Assembly: GCF_001945365.1 (NCBI RefSeq)
Contig: NZ_MSTQ01000010.1
Location: 1-64,000, forward strand
DNA: 64,000 nucleotides
Reading direction: 5' to 3'
Source: Pseudomonas reinekei
Lineage (GTDB): Bacteria > Pseudomonadota > Gammaproteobacteria > Pseudomonadales > Pseudomonadaceae
The notes under the pieces are model-generated. The model did no database searches. It saw only the letters and a list, made by a program, of their open reading frames with translations, and was not told where the DNA came from. The position numbers and the translations under genes are program-made. This document shows, piece by piece, positions 7,768 through 15,919 of the stretch (positions are counted from its first letter, which is position 1; each line of letters opens with the position of its first letter).

Positions 7768-9072
7768 TTAGCGCGCCGGCAGCACTTTACCGCGACATTC
7801 GCCAAAGCCGATGGAGGCAAACCCTTCGCGGCTGCAACGGCCACGCAGGATGATCTCGTCTCCGTCCTCAAGGAACTTGCGCACCTCGCCCGAGGCCAGC
7901 TCGATCGGCTTTTTACCGCCCTCGGTGATTTCCAGCAGGCTGCCGAACTGACCGCTCTCCGGCCCCGACAACGTGCCCGAACCGAACAGGTCACCGGCCT
8001 GCAACTGGCAGCCGTTGACGCTGTGATGCGCGACCATCTGCGCCACGGTCCAGTACATGTGTTTCGAATTGCTCAGGGTCAGGCGATGGGCCGGCAGGTT
8101 CTGCTCGCGCATGGCTTCAGTGAGTAGCAACACTTCCAGTTCGATGTCGAAGCCGCCAGCCGCCTGATCGCGTTTGTCGAACAGGTACGGCAGTGGCTGC
8201 GGATCACCTTCCGGGCGCGCAGGCTGGGCGCGACGGAACGGCTCCAGCGCTTCAGCGGTCACGATCCACGGCGAAATGCTGGTGATAAAACTCTTCGACA
8301 GGAACGGCCCCAATGGCTGGTATTCCCAGGCCTGGATGTCCCGCGCCGACCAGTCATTGAGCAGGCAGAAACCGGCGATGTGATCAGCAGCGTCACCGAT
8401 GGCGATCGAGTCGCCCAACTCGTTGCCCCGGCCAATCCAGATGCCCAGCTCCAGTTCGTAGTCCAGACGGGCGCACGGGCCGAAGGTTGGCTCGGTCTGA
8501 CCGGCCGGTAGAGTCTGGCCTTTCGGGCGACGCACATCGGTGCCGGAGGGACGAATCGTCGAGGCGCGGCCGTGGTAACCGATCGGCACGTATTTGTAGT
8601 TCGGCAGCAACGGATTGTCGGGACGGAACAGTTTGCCGACGTTCTGCGCGTGCTCGATACCGACGTAAAAATCGGTGTAGTCGTTGATTTTCGCCGGCAG
8701 GTGCATCTCGCAATCCGCCGCCAGCGGCAGCAGTTTTGCGCCCTGGGCTTCGATCTTGCCGTGCAGGGTGCTGCCTTCGCTCAACAGTTCCAGCAAGCGC
8801 TCGCGCAGGGCCACTCGAGCGGCGCTACCCAACTCGAAGAACGCATTCAACTGACCGCCTCGGGTGGCTTCGACGGCCGCTTTCGCGGCGCCGTCGAACA
8901 GCCCGGCATCGAGCGCGGCTTCCAGATCGAAAATATGCTCGCCGATGGCCACGCCACTACGTGGCGCGGAGCCCTTCACGCTGAACACGCCCAGCGGCAG
9001 GTTTTGCAAGGGGAAGTCAGCATGGCCGTTGGCGGAAGTAACCCAGCTGCGAGTGATGGAAGTCTGCGTCAT
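7768..9072 (-). CDS. fahA: Fumarylacetoacetase
   Basis: Hydrolyses fumarylacetoacetate to fumarate and acetoacetate, ending the homogentisate pathway. The 434-residue product has the N-terminal SH3-like domain and the FAH fold. The catalytic region DYTDFYVGIEHAQNVG (residues ~130-145) carries the metal-binding Asp and catalytic His, and the metal-binding ELELGIWIG segment lies near 210. Length and motifs are normal. It sits 3 bases after hmgA and 9 before maiA, so all three genes are surely co-transcribed. Confidence 0.97.
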   Translation of the reverse strand: MTQTSITRSWVTSANGHADFPLQNLPLGVFSVKGSAPRSGVAIGEHIFDLEAALDAGLFDGAAKAAVEATRGGQLNAFFELGSAARVALRERLLELLSEGSTLHGKIEAQGAKLLPLAADCEMHLPAKINDYTDFYVGIEHAQNVGKLFRPDNPLLPNYKYVPIGYHGRASTIRPSGTDVRRPKGQTLPAGQTEPTFGPCARLDYELELGIWIGRGNELGDSIAIGDAADHIAGFCLLNDWSARDIQAWEYQPLGPFLSKSFITSISPWIVTAEALEPFRRAQPARPEGDPQPLPYLFDKRDQAAGGFDIELEVLLLTEAMREQNLPAHRLTLSNSKHMYWTVAQMVAHHSVNGCQLQAGDLFGSGTLSGPESGQFGSLLEITEGGKKPIELASGEVRKFLEDGDEIILRGRCSREGFASIGFGECRGKVLPAR

Positions 9073-9075
9073 GGG

Positions 9076-10380
9076 TTATCTCCGGGTCGGGTCGAAAGTG
9101 GCTGGCAGCGTGGCCCAGCAGGCGTCGTATGAGTTTTGCAATTGCGCGCAATCAAGGGCGAAGCGGCTCGGGCGCAACACCTGGCTGGTCTCGAACATGA
9201 ACGCCATGGTGTTATCGATCTTCGCCGGCTTGAGCTCAGCGTTGATCGCTTTGGTGCAGGTTTCGCCATCCGGGCCGTGGGCGCTCATGCAACTGTGCAG
9301 CGATGCGCCACCGGGCAGGAAGCCTTCGGCCTTGGCGTCGTACTCGCCCTGGATCAGGCCCATGAATTCATTCATCAGGTTGCGGTGGAACCACGGTGGA
9401 CGGAAGGTGTTCTCGGCGACCATCCAGCGCGGCGGGAAAATCACAAAATCGAGATTAGCCAGGCCGTGGACGCTGGTCGGCGAGGTCAGCACGGTGAAGA
9501 TCGACGGGTCCGGGTGATCGAAGCTGACGGTGCCGATGGTGTTGAAACGGCGCAGGTCATATTTGTACGGCACGTTGTTGCCATGCCAGGCCACGACGTT
9601 GAGCGGCGAATAATTGAGTTCGCACGCCCATAACTGGCCGAGGAACTTCTGCACCAGCGTGGTCGGTTGTTGCAGGTTTTCGTAAGCCGCCACGGGGGTC
9701 AGAAAGTCCCGTGGATTGGCCAGGCCATTGCTGCCGATCGGCCCCAGATCCGGCAGACGCAGGGGCGCACCATGGTTCTCGGCGATGTAGCCGCGGGCTT
9801 GCGGGTCCAGCAGCTCGACACGGAATTTCAAGCCCCGTGGCAGCACGGCGATTTCCAGCGGCGCCACTTCCAGCACGCCGAGCTCGGTGGCGATGCGCAG
9901 GCGTCCCTGTTGCGGCACCAACAGCATTTCGCCGTCGGCATTGAAGAACACTCGCTCCATTGAACGATTGGCGAGGTAGTTGTAGAGGCTGATGCCGGCC
10001 GGTTTTTCAGAAGCGCAATTGGCCGCCATGCTCACCAGGCCATCGATGAAATCCGTCGGTTCAGCGGGAATTTCCAGCGGGTTCCAGCGCAGGCGATTGG
10101 GAGTCACTTCACCCAATGGGCCGCCGGCCAGTTGCCGATCGAGTTTGACGAAAGCCGGGTGATTGGCTGATGGCTGGATGCGGTACATCCAGGTCCGCCG
10201 GGCTTCGCTGCGCGCCATGGTGAAGGCGGTGCCGGAGAACAGTTCGGTATACAGGCCGTAAGGGGCTTTTTGCGGGGAGTTCTGCCCAACCGGCAATGCA
10301 CCCGGTAGCGCTTCGCTGCTGAATTCGTTGCCGAAGCCTGACAGATAAGCCAACGCCGGGGCGGTTGAATCGGGGTTCAT
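9076..10380 (-). CDS. hmgA: Homogentisate 1,2-dioxygenase
   Basis: This Fe(II) enzyme opens the homogentisate ring to maleylacetoacetate. The 434-residue protein starts MNPDSTAPALAYLSGFGNEF. The iron ligands are visible as His and Glu in PPWFHRNLMNEFMG and His in MSAHGPDGE. The frame is open 16 codons further upstream, but the ATG at 10380 has a good ribosome site (CAGGAGGCTCC) and matches the family's N-terminus. First gene of the operon with fahA and maiA, divergent from the IclR regulator. Loss of hmgA in Pseudomonas gives brown pyomelanin. Confidence 0.96.
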   Translation of the reverse strand: MNPDSTAPALAYLSGFGNEFSSEALPGALPVGQNSPQKAPYGLYTELFSGTAFTMARSEARRTWMYRIQPSANHPAFVKLDRQLAGGPLGEVTPNRLRWNPLEIPAEPTDFIDGLVSMAANCASEKPAGISLYNYLANRSMERVFFNADGEMLLVPQQGRLRIATELGVLEVAPLEIAVLPRGLKFRVELLDPQARGYIAENHGAPLRLPDLGPIGSNGLANPRDFLTPVAAYENLQQPTTLVQKFLGQLWACELNYSPLNVVAWHGNNVPYKYDLRRFNTIGTVSFDHPDPSIFTVLTSPTSVHGLANLDFVIFPPRWMVAENTFRPPWFHRNLMNEFMGLIQGEYDAKAEGFLPGGASLHSCMSAHGPDGETCTKAINAELKPAKIDNTMAFMFETSQVLRPSRFALDCAQLQNSYDACWATLPATFDPTRR

Positions 10381-10457
10381 GGAGCCTCCTGAACGGGGAG
10401 TCGACGGTGACTGATCGCTCTGTTGCAACGCTCATGACACGCCGGGGTTATTTTTAT

Positions 10458-10492
10458 CGTAATTCAATTACGCATAACGTAATTTGATTGGT
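10458..10492. promoter_or_regulatory. Palindromic operator between hmgA and the IclR regulator
   Basis: CGTAATT-C-AATTACG (10458-10472) is a perfect 15-bp palindrome. A second half site, CGTAATTTGATTGG, begins at 10478, 20 bases later. The pair lies between the divergent hmgA and iclR starts, as expected for an HmgR-type IclR repressor that releases in the presence of homogentisate. The sites are read directly; the binding protein is inferred from position. Confidence 0.7.
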
Positions 10493-10545
10493 ATTGACCG
10501 TCAAGCTATAAAGACGCCCATTCGTCCCGGGATCACAGCACCACC

Positions 10546-11346
10546 ATGGAAAAGCCCAGCAGCGACAGTAACGGTAAACAGAAAGTCCGCTCCGCCGAGG
10601 TGGGGACCGATATCCTCAAGGCGTTGGCCGAGTTGTCGCCTTCGACGTCACTCTCGCGGCTGGCCGAACATGTGCAGATGCCGGCGAGCAAGGTTCACCG
10701 CTATTTGCAGGCGCTGATCGCCAGCGGTTTTGCCGAACAGAATGCGGCGACCAACCATTACGGCCTGGGCCGTGAAGCCTTGCGCGTTGGCCTTGCAGCC
10801 CTCAACAGCATGGATGTACTGAATGTCGCCGCCCTGCCCCTGGCCGAGTTGCGCGATGACTTGAACGAAACCTGCTTTTTGGCGGTATGGGGCAATCAGG
10901 GCGCGACCGTGGTACGCATCGAACCCGCGGTGCGTGCGGTCACGGTGGTGACGCAACTGGGCTCGGTACTGCCCTTGCTCAGTTCTTCGACTGGTCTGGT
11001 CTTTGGCGCCTACCTGCCCAAGCGCGAAACCGTGGAACTGCGCGACCGGGAGTTGCAGGAGCATGCCAATCACGCACTGGAAGATGAGCAGGCTTATGCG
11101 CTGATGTGCGAGCAGATCCGCGCGCGTGGCCTGCATCATGTGCATGGCTTGTTGATGCCCGGCGTGGATGCCTTGTCGGCACCGGTGTTGAACGCGATGG
11201 GCAATGTCGTGGCCGTGTTGACGGTGGTCGGCCCGACTTCGCTGTTTCATGCCGACGAGAATGGCCCGGCAGCACAGCGTTTGCTGGCTGCGACGCGCGC
11301 CGTTAGTTGGCGAATGGGTTATCAGGCAACGACACCCAACGTCTGA
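10546..11346 (+). CDS. IclR-family regulator of the homogentisate operon (HmgR-like)
   Basis: A 266-residue IclR protein. The N-terminal winged HTH (residues ~18-80: GTDILKALAELSPSTSLSRL, then HVQMPASKVHRYLQAL) is followed by the GAF-like effector domain, ending with TRAVSWRMGY. It is divergent from hmgA with a symmetric operator between, the arrangement of HmgR, the repressor that senses homogentisate in P. putida. Function is inferred from family plus position. A shared terminator separates it from the convergent small gene downstream. Confidence 0.88.
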   Translation: MEKPSSDSNGKQKVRSAEVGTDILKALAELSPSTSLSRLAEHVQMPASKVHRYLQALIASGFAEQNAATNHYGLGREALRVGLAALNSMDVLNVAALPLAELRDDLNETCFLAVWGNQGATVVRIEPAVRAVTVVTQLGSVLPLLSSSTGLVFGAYLPKRETVELRDRELQEHANHALEDEQAYALMCEQIRARGLHHVHGLLMPGVDALSAPVLNAMGNVVAVLTVVGPTSLFHADENGPAAQRLLAATRAVSWRMGYQATTPNV

Positions 11347-11348
11347 AA

Positions 11349-11382
11349 ACGGTTGTGCCGGTAAATAAACCAGCACAACCGT
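11349..11382. terminator. Bidirectional hairpin between iclR and the 107-residue gene
   Basis: A perfect 10-bp stem, ACGGTTGTGC / GCACAACCGT, with a 14-nt AT-rich loop lies 3 bases after the iclR stop codon and just before the convergent gene's end at 11388. The flanks are AT-rich but the T-run is poor, so termination efficiency is uncertain. Confidence 0.6.
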
Positions 11383-11387
11383 ATTGA

Positions 11388-11711
11388 TTAAACTACAGAT
11401 TCACTCAGAAATAGCTTCGCGATATTCGCAGCCAAGTCATTTACTTCGTCAAACTCCAAGCCTTTGAAACGATACGCAGAGTCGAATGTATAAGACTTGG
11501 AAAACAACCCGAGATGCTCGCCCTCGAAGTAAGGAACTTGAGCGTCCTGCAACTCCAGATACAAGGCCCACACCAGCGTTTGCGAATAGGTGACCTGCAG
11601 ATTTTCCAGAGAATGAACGCCGTTGATATAAACCTCATCGACATTGATTCCACGCCCGCTGAGTTTTGCATGCAACATGGCACGCACCCGCTCGATACTT
11701 AGTTCTTCCAT
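11388..11711 (-). CDS. Hypothetical protein, 107 residues
   Basis: I do not recognise the family. The product (MEELSIERVRAML...KLFLSESVV) has no signal peptide or membrane segment. It alternates charged helices with aromatic-rich strands (VWALYLELQ, YRFKGLEFDEV) and looks like a small alpha/beta globular domain. Net charge is acidic. The gene is isolated, AT-richer than its neighbours, and ends at a hairpin shared with the IclR gene. Its own promoter would lie in the 129-base gap before it. The coding call rests on the complete frame, sensible composition and lack of an opposing gene. Confidence 0.6.
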   Translation of the reverse strand: MEELSIERVRAMLHAKLSGRGINVDEVYINGVHSLENLQVTYSQTLVWALYLELQDAQVPYFEGEHLGLFSKSYTFDSAYRFKGLEFDEVNDLAANIAKLFLSESVV

Positions 11712-11840
11712 GATTTAACAACCTATTAATGATAGTGAGCAATACCGGACTAAATGCAATTGAATCTCCATGCCTTAGTCCTGCCAACATCATAATTGAA
11801 AGGGTGATCAATGCACGCAAGGGAGTGTTTGCATTCGTTA

Positions 11841-14387
11841 CTACAGGGAAATCAACCCCAACTTTTTCGCTATTGCCACCGCTTGCGTACGACGCTCTAC
11901 ACCTAACTTGCTATGAATTCGCCGTGCATGGGTTTTTACTGTATGCAATGAGATGAACAACTGTTCGGCGATTTGCTGATTGGAGTTGCCTTGGGCAATC
12001 AGGCCCAGTACCTCCAGTTCCCGACCGCTCAACGGGTTGCTTTCGATTGTTGCCGCAGACTCATCGTCCACGCCGTAACGGCTGAGCAAGGTCGGTTGAC
12101 GCAGTCGCAGTTCGCACACGGCCTGTTGCTGTTGGCCACGCCCTGCCAACTTCAGGCCTGTCTGCAATGCCGAGGCTGCCAGTTCGGTCTCGCCGATCAG
12201 GTCCGCCACTTCGCAGATCGCCAACTGCAATTCCGTTTCCAGCGCCAGCATTGCGTGTTGTTGTGCGTGATCGAGCAAGGTTTTGAGCCGTTCGAGCGGC
12301 TGTTGCGCCTCTTGCATTCGGGTTTGGGCGAGCACCAGTAAATACTCGATTCGGGCAATCAGCATGAAAGTCGCTGGAGGTGCCTGACGGGCATGCGGCC
12401 CGCGGTAGTGGCGCAGCACCCGGGTCAACGCTTCGCGCGCCAATTGCGGGCGCCCCTGCTGCAGCCAGAAATGACTGCTGATCTGCAGTAACACACCCCG
12501 ATAAACCGTATCGGGAATCTGCCGCTGCTGCATCAGGCGCTCGGCTTCGCGCAAGCGATCGAACGCGTGGGCGTAATCGCGCTGATTGGCGGCCAGTTGC
12601 GCCTGCCCGAGAAAACCATACAACGCACGCTTGTCCTGACTGTGCAGACAGTCCTGCAAGCCGGACTGGAAGAATTGCGCAGCCACTGCGTCCTGCCCCT
12701 GACAAAGCGCCAGCCGCCCGCGCTGCAAGGCAATTCTTCCCAGCAACGGCGTCGGGCGATCGGCCTGTCGACTCAACATTTCATGAATATCGGCCAACAA
12801 ACTCTCGGCTCGTCGGGGAGCGCCTCGTTGCTCCAGCAACTGTGCATGATCCAGTTCAAGCAGGCCTTCAAACAGCAACGAACCCTGCGCACGGGCCAGG
12901 CACAACGCCTCACGATTGAAGGCTTGCGCAGCGTCAAGTTCGGCGTTAAGCAACGCCTGCTGGGTCAACCCGGACAGGCACAACAGACGCGCAGGCCAGG
13001 CATCCGGCGCCAATTCAGCCAACGCATCGATAAAGTGCGCACGAGCCGCGTCCATGCGCCCCAACAGATGCAAAAGCCAACCTTGTTGTGCCTGCCAGCG
13101 TGCCAGCAATTGCCGTTGCAGCATGACGCTCGGTTGCGGTGCGAACCGGGCCAGTTGCGCAATGCACTCGGCCGCCTGGTCGAAGCGTCCGGCGAACAAC
13201 AACGCCGCCGTGATCAGACCGACCAACTGCGGCGAACCGAGGGTCAACCCTTCGCCCTGACGCTCATGCAGATTCAACAACAAGCGCACGTTTTCTCGCC
13301 GGAACAAATGCTCAAGGCTGAAGTGCTGCAGCAGGCTGACTGCGACTTCAAATTCTTCAGCCAGCAGCGCGTGTTCGAACGCCCCCTGCCAGTCCTCCTC
13401 GGCGCAAAACCACTGGCAGGCGCGCCGATGCCAGGCCCGTCCCGCCGAACCGCGCTCGTCCCCCACGGCCCGGGCCAACGGCACAAACACCCGCAGCCAT
13501 TCGGCGGAGTCCTCCCACGGCTCGATAAAGCAACCCATCTCCTGCAGGGCATGCAACCACTGCGCCCCTTCGCCCGCACCAAAAAGATGCTCACAGAGGC
13601 TGGCATTGAATCGCGGCAAATGCGCCAGTACCTGCCACGCTTCAATCAGTTCCGGCGCCAGCGTGCTGAACAGCTCGTGGTGCAGATAATCGAGCAGTGT
13701 CGTCGAGCGTTCCTGTTTGTCCTGATCGGCGGCCCACTGGCAGCCGCCAAGCAAGGCAATGCGTACACCGGCACACCAGCCGCTGCTGCGCTGGATAATT
13801 CTGCGGGCGGTATGGGTGGCCAGTGCCGGCTCGACATCACTTAGAAAATGCTGGACTTCACACTCGGTGAACGCCAGCGCACGCGCCTCGCACTCGTACA
13901 ACTCGTCATCGAGCAACAGCCGCGGCCAGTTGCATTGTGGGCGTCGGCGTGAGGCCAGCCACCAATTCAATAGGGGGCTTCTGACCGCCAGTAAACGATC
14001 CAGAAAGTGATCGAGTTCCGAGTTGGAAACACGGCAATAATCGTCAATGAACAGCCAGGTCGGCGTCTGCAAATGGGTCAGATAGTCCAGCAAATCAGGC
14101 TCGTCCACCGAACCCAACCCCAGCGCTTGCGCCAGGCGCTGCTGAAAAGTGCCGACATCCAGGGACTCCCCGGCCATCGGCAACCAACACAGCCGACAGT
14201 CCGCCGGCGCGCGCAACAGGCACTCAGTGAGCAGCGCACTCTTACCGCTCCCGGCAGGTGCGCAGAGCAATTTCACCCGAGCCGTCGAAGCCAGCAACGG
14301 CTCGACCAAACGCTCACGAGCCAGGTGATGGGAGGACAAGCGAGGCAGAAATCCAGGACGGTCCAGACACAACGTCATGGCAGTCAT
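11841..14387 (-). CDS. Large ATP-binding LuxR-family regulator (MalT/AlkS-like)
   Basis: An 848-residue LAL-type regulator. A Walker A motif sits near residue 43 (CAPAGSGKSALL), with a STAND-type ATPase region to about 330 and a long helical repeat region (~340-770) rich in Leu/Ala/Gln as in MalT. A C-terminal LuxR HTH (~785-845: LSGRELEVLGLIAQGNSNQ, LFISLHTVKTHARRIHSKL) completes it. Such proteins activate transcription when an inducer or partner frees the ATPase/repeat platform. It lies upstream of, and in the same direction as, the DUF1329/DUF1302 pair's terminator end, a grouping seen repeatedly in Pseudomonas. Control of that pair is the likely role; the inducer is unknown. Confidence 0.88.
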   Translation of the reverse strand: MTAMTLCLDRPGFLPRLSSHHLARERLVEPLLASTARVKLLCAPAGSGKSALLTECLLRAPADCRLCWLPMAGESLDVGTFQQRLAQALGLGSVDEPDLLDYLTHLQTPTWLFIDDYCRVSNSELDHFLDRLLAVRSPLLNWWLASRRRPQCNWPRLLLDDELYECEARALAFTECEVQHFLSDVEPALATHTARRIIQRSSGWCAGVRIALLGGCQWAADQDKQERSTTLLDYLHHELFSTLAPELIEAWQVLAHLPRFNASLCEHLFGAGEGAQWLHALQEMGCFIEPWEDSAEWLRVFVPLARAVGDERGSAGRAWHRRACQWFCAEEDWQGAFEHALLAEEFEVAVSLLQHFSLEHLFRRENVRLLLNLHERQGEGLTLGSPQLVGLITAALLFAGRFDQAAECIAQLARFAPQPSVMLQRQLLARWQAQQGWLLHLLGRMDAARAHFIDALAELAPDAWPARLLCLSGLTQQALLNAELDAAQAFNREALCLARAQGSLLFEGLLELDHAQLLEQRGAPRRAESLLADIHEMLSRQADRPTPLLGRIALQRGRLALCQGQDAVAAQFFQSGLQDCLHSQDKRALYGFLGQAQLAANQRDYAHAFDRLREAERLMQQRQIPDTVYRGVLLQISSHFWLQQGRPQLAREALTRVLRHYRGPHARQAPPATFMLIARIEYLLVLAQTRMQEAQQPLERLKTLLDHAQQHAMLALETELQLAICEVADLIGETELAASALQTGLKLAGRGQQQQAVCELRLRQPTLLSRYGVDDESAATIESNPLSGRELEVLGLIAQGNSNQQIAEQLFISLHTVKTHARRIHSKLGVERRTQAVAIAKKLGLISL

Positions 14388-14476
14388 AGTGGTGCGCCTT
14401 TTATAGTTGTGGCGCCACCCTAGCCCCCTCCCGAGCGCTTATTGAAGAAGTATTCAGCACACTGATTTGCAGCCAT

Positions 14477-14503
14477 AAAAAAGGTGACTGCGAAGTCACC
14501 TTT
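14477..14503 (-). terminator. Terminator after the DUF1329 gene
   Basis: The stem AAGGTGACT-GCG-AGTCACCTT, read on the minus strand, runs into TTTTTTATGG. It is about 25 bases past the DUF1329 stop codon. Confidence 0.85.
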
Positions 14504-14526
14504 CGGTGTAGGAGGCTGTAGGAAGA

Positions 14527-15906
14527 TTACCTCACACCTGTACTCCTAAGGGCTGCCGGTGTGTAGTCCCCAGCTTTTGCAGCGATGTTGAACTCGAAGC
14601 TGCGCTTCTCCTCGTTCTTCATTCCCAAGGCAATGTAGCGACCGGCAATCAAGTCATACAGCGCTTCGACGGTATAGGCCGGCACCTGATGATCGTAGTA
14701 GAACTGCGCATGCCCTTCGGCCACTCGCCACAACTGGCCGCGACCGTCGTAGTGGTCCGCCAGCGCCACTTGCCAGGTGTCTTCGTCGATGTACATATGG
14801 CGTTTGGCGTAGACATGCCGTTCGTTAGGCTTGACCGTGGCCACCACCTCCCAGACCCGGTGCAGCTCATAGCGGGTCAGGTCCTGGTTGATGTGGCCGG
14901 CCTTGATCACGTCTGTGTATTTAAGGTCAGGCGAGTCGAGTTTGTAGCTGTTGTACGGGATGTACATTTCCTTCTTGCCGACCAGCTTCCAGTCATAGCG
15001 ATCCGGCGCGCCGGAAAACATGTCGAAGTTGTCGGTGGTGCGCAGCCCATCGGACGAAGTCCCCACACCGTCATACGCCACTTGTGGCGCGCGCCGCACA
15101 CGTCGCTGGCCGGCGTTGTAGATCCAGGCCTTGCGCGGTTCCTGGACCTGGTCGAGCGTCTCATGAACCAGCAACACGTTGCCTGCCAGCCGTGCCGGCG
15201 CGGTCACTTCCTGTTTGAAATAGTTGAGTACGTTCTCATCGCTGCCCGGTTTCAAATCACCCAGCAGCGATGGAACGGCCACTTCGTCCTTGAATCGGAT
15301 GACGGTGAAATCGCCGTTGGACTGCGGCGTTGCCTGGGTAATGGTGCGACGCAGGTTACCGCCGTGATAACGGGTGATGTGGTTCCAGATCACCTCGACC
15401 CCGTTCTTCGGAATCGGAAAAGCGTAGTAGCGATTGCCGGTGAAATTGGCCAGACCGTTGCCATCGTTGGTCGGTGTCACGTTCAACGCGCTGCGTTTGG
15501 CCGCTTCATAGACTTCCGGCGGCAGGGCCGCGGTGCGGTGGCTCGGGTAGACCGGGATTTTGTAGGTTTCGGGGTAGCGCTTGAACATCGCTACCTGCCC
15601 GTCAGACAACTTGTCCTTGTACTGGTCGACGGTGGCCGCGGTAATGATGAACAGCGGCTTTTCCTTGCCGAACGGATCGGCCAGGAAACCCTTGCTGTCC
15701 ACCGCACCGGCATTTTTCGGAATACCACCGGTCCACGGCGGAATCGAGCCGTCAGCATTGCCGGCCTTCTCGGCACCGAGCGGCGTGAGCGTGGTGCCGA
15801 GCTTGTTGGCTTCTTCCGCCGATACCGCGGCCATCACGTTGACGGCCAGCAGACTCAGGGCCAGTGCGGAACCGAATTGCAGAATAATCTTGCGCATTGA
15901 ATTCAT
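14527..15906 (-). CDS. DUF1329 outer-membrane-associated protein
   Basis: A 459-residue exported protein of the DUF1329 family (LolB-like fold). It has a signal peptide of ~26 residues (MRKIILQFGSALALSLLAVN, cleavage after VMA). The mature part begins with the typical KLGTTLTPLGAEKAGN. Family landmarks include IPPWTGG and KAWIYNAGQRRVRRAPQV. DUF1329 proteins are nearly always encoded beside a DUF1302 outer-membrane protein and are linked to export or uptake of hydrophobic compounds. Here the DUF1302 gene is immediately upstream (13-base gap), so the two form an operon. The RND transporter often found with them is absent from this window. Confidence 0.88.
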   Translation of the reverse strand: MNSMRKIILQFGSALALSLLAVNVMAAVSAEEANKLGTTLTPLGAEKAGNADGSIPPWTGGIPKNAGAVDSKGFLADPFGKEKPLFIITAATVDQYKDKLSDGQVAMFKRYPETYKIPVYPSHRTAALPPEVYEAAKRSALNVTPTNDGNGLANFTGNRYYAFPIPKNGVEVIWNHITRYHGGNLRRTITQATPQSNGDFTVIRFKDEVAVPSLLGDLKPGSDENVLNYFKQEVTAPARLAGNVLLVHETLDQVQEPRKAWIYNAGQRRVRRAPQVAYDGVGTSSDGLRTTDNFDMFSGAPDRYDWKLVGKKEMYIPYNSYKLDSPDLKYTDVIKAGHINQDLTRYELHRVWEVVATVKPNERHVYAKRHMYIDEDTWQVALADHYDGRGQLWRVAEGHAQFYYDHQVPAYTVEALYDLIAGRYIALGMKNEEKRSFEFNIAAKAGDYTPAALRSTGVR

Positions 15907-15919
15907 CCTTTCAGCCAGA

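Noticed and set aside
12567..13844. 425-codon plus-strand frame
   Set aside because: Antisense of the LuxR regulator gene in high-GC DNA, Gln/Arg-rich translation and no family resemblance.
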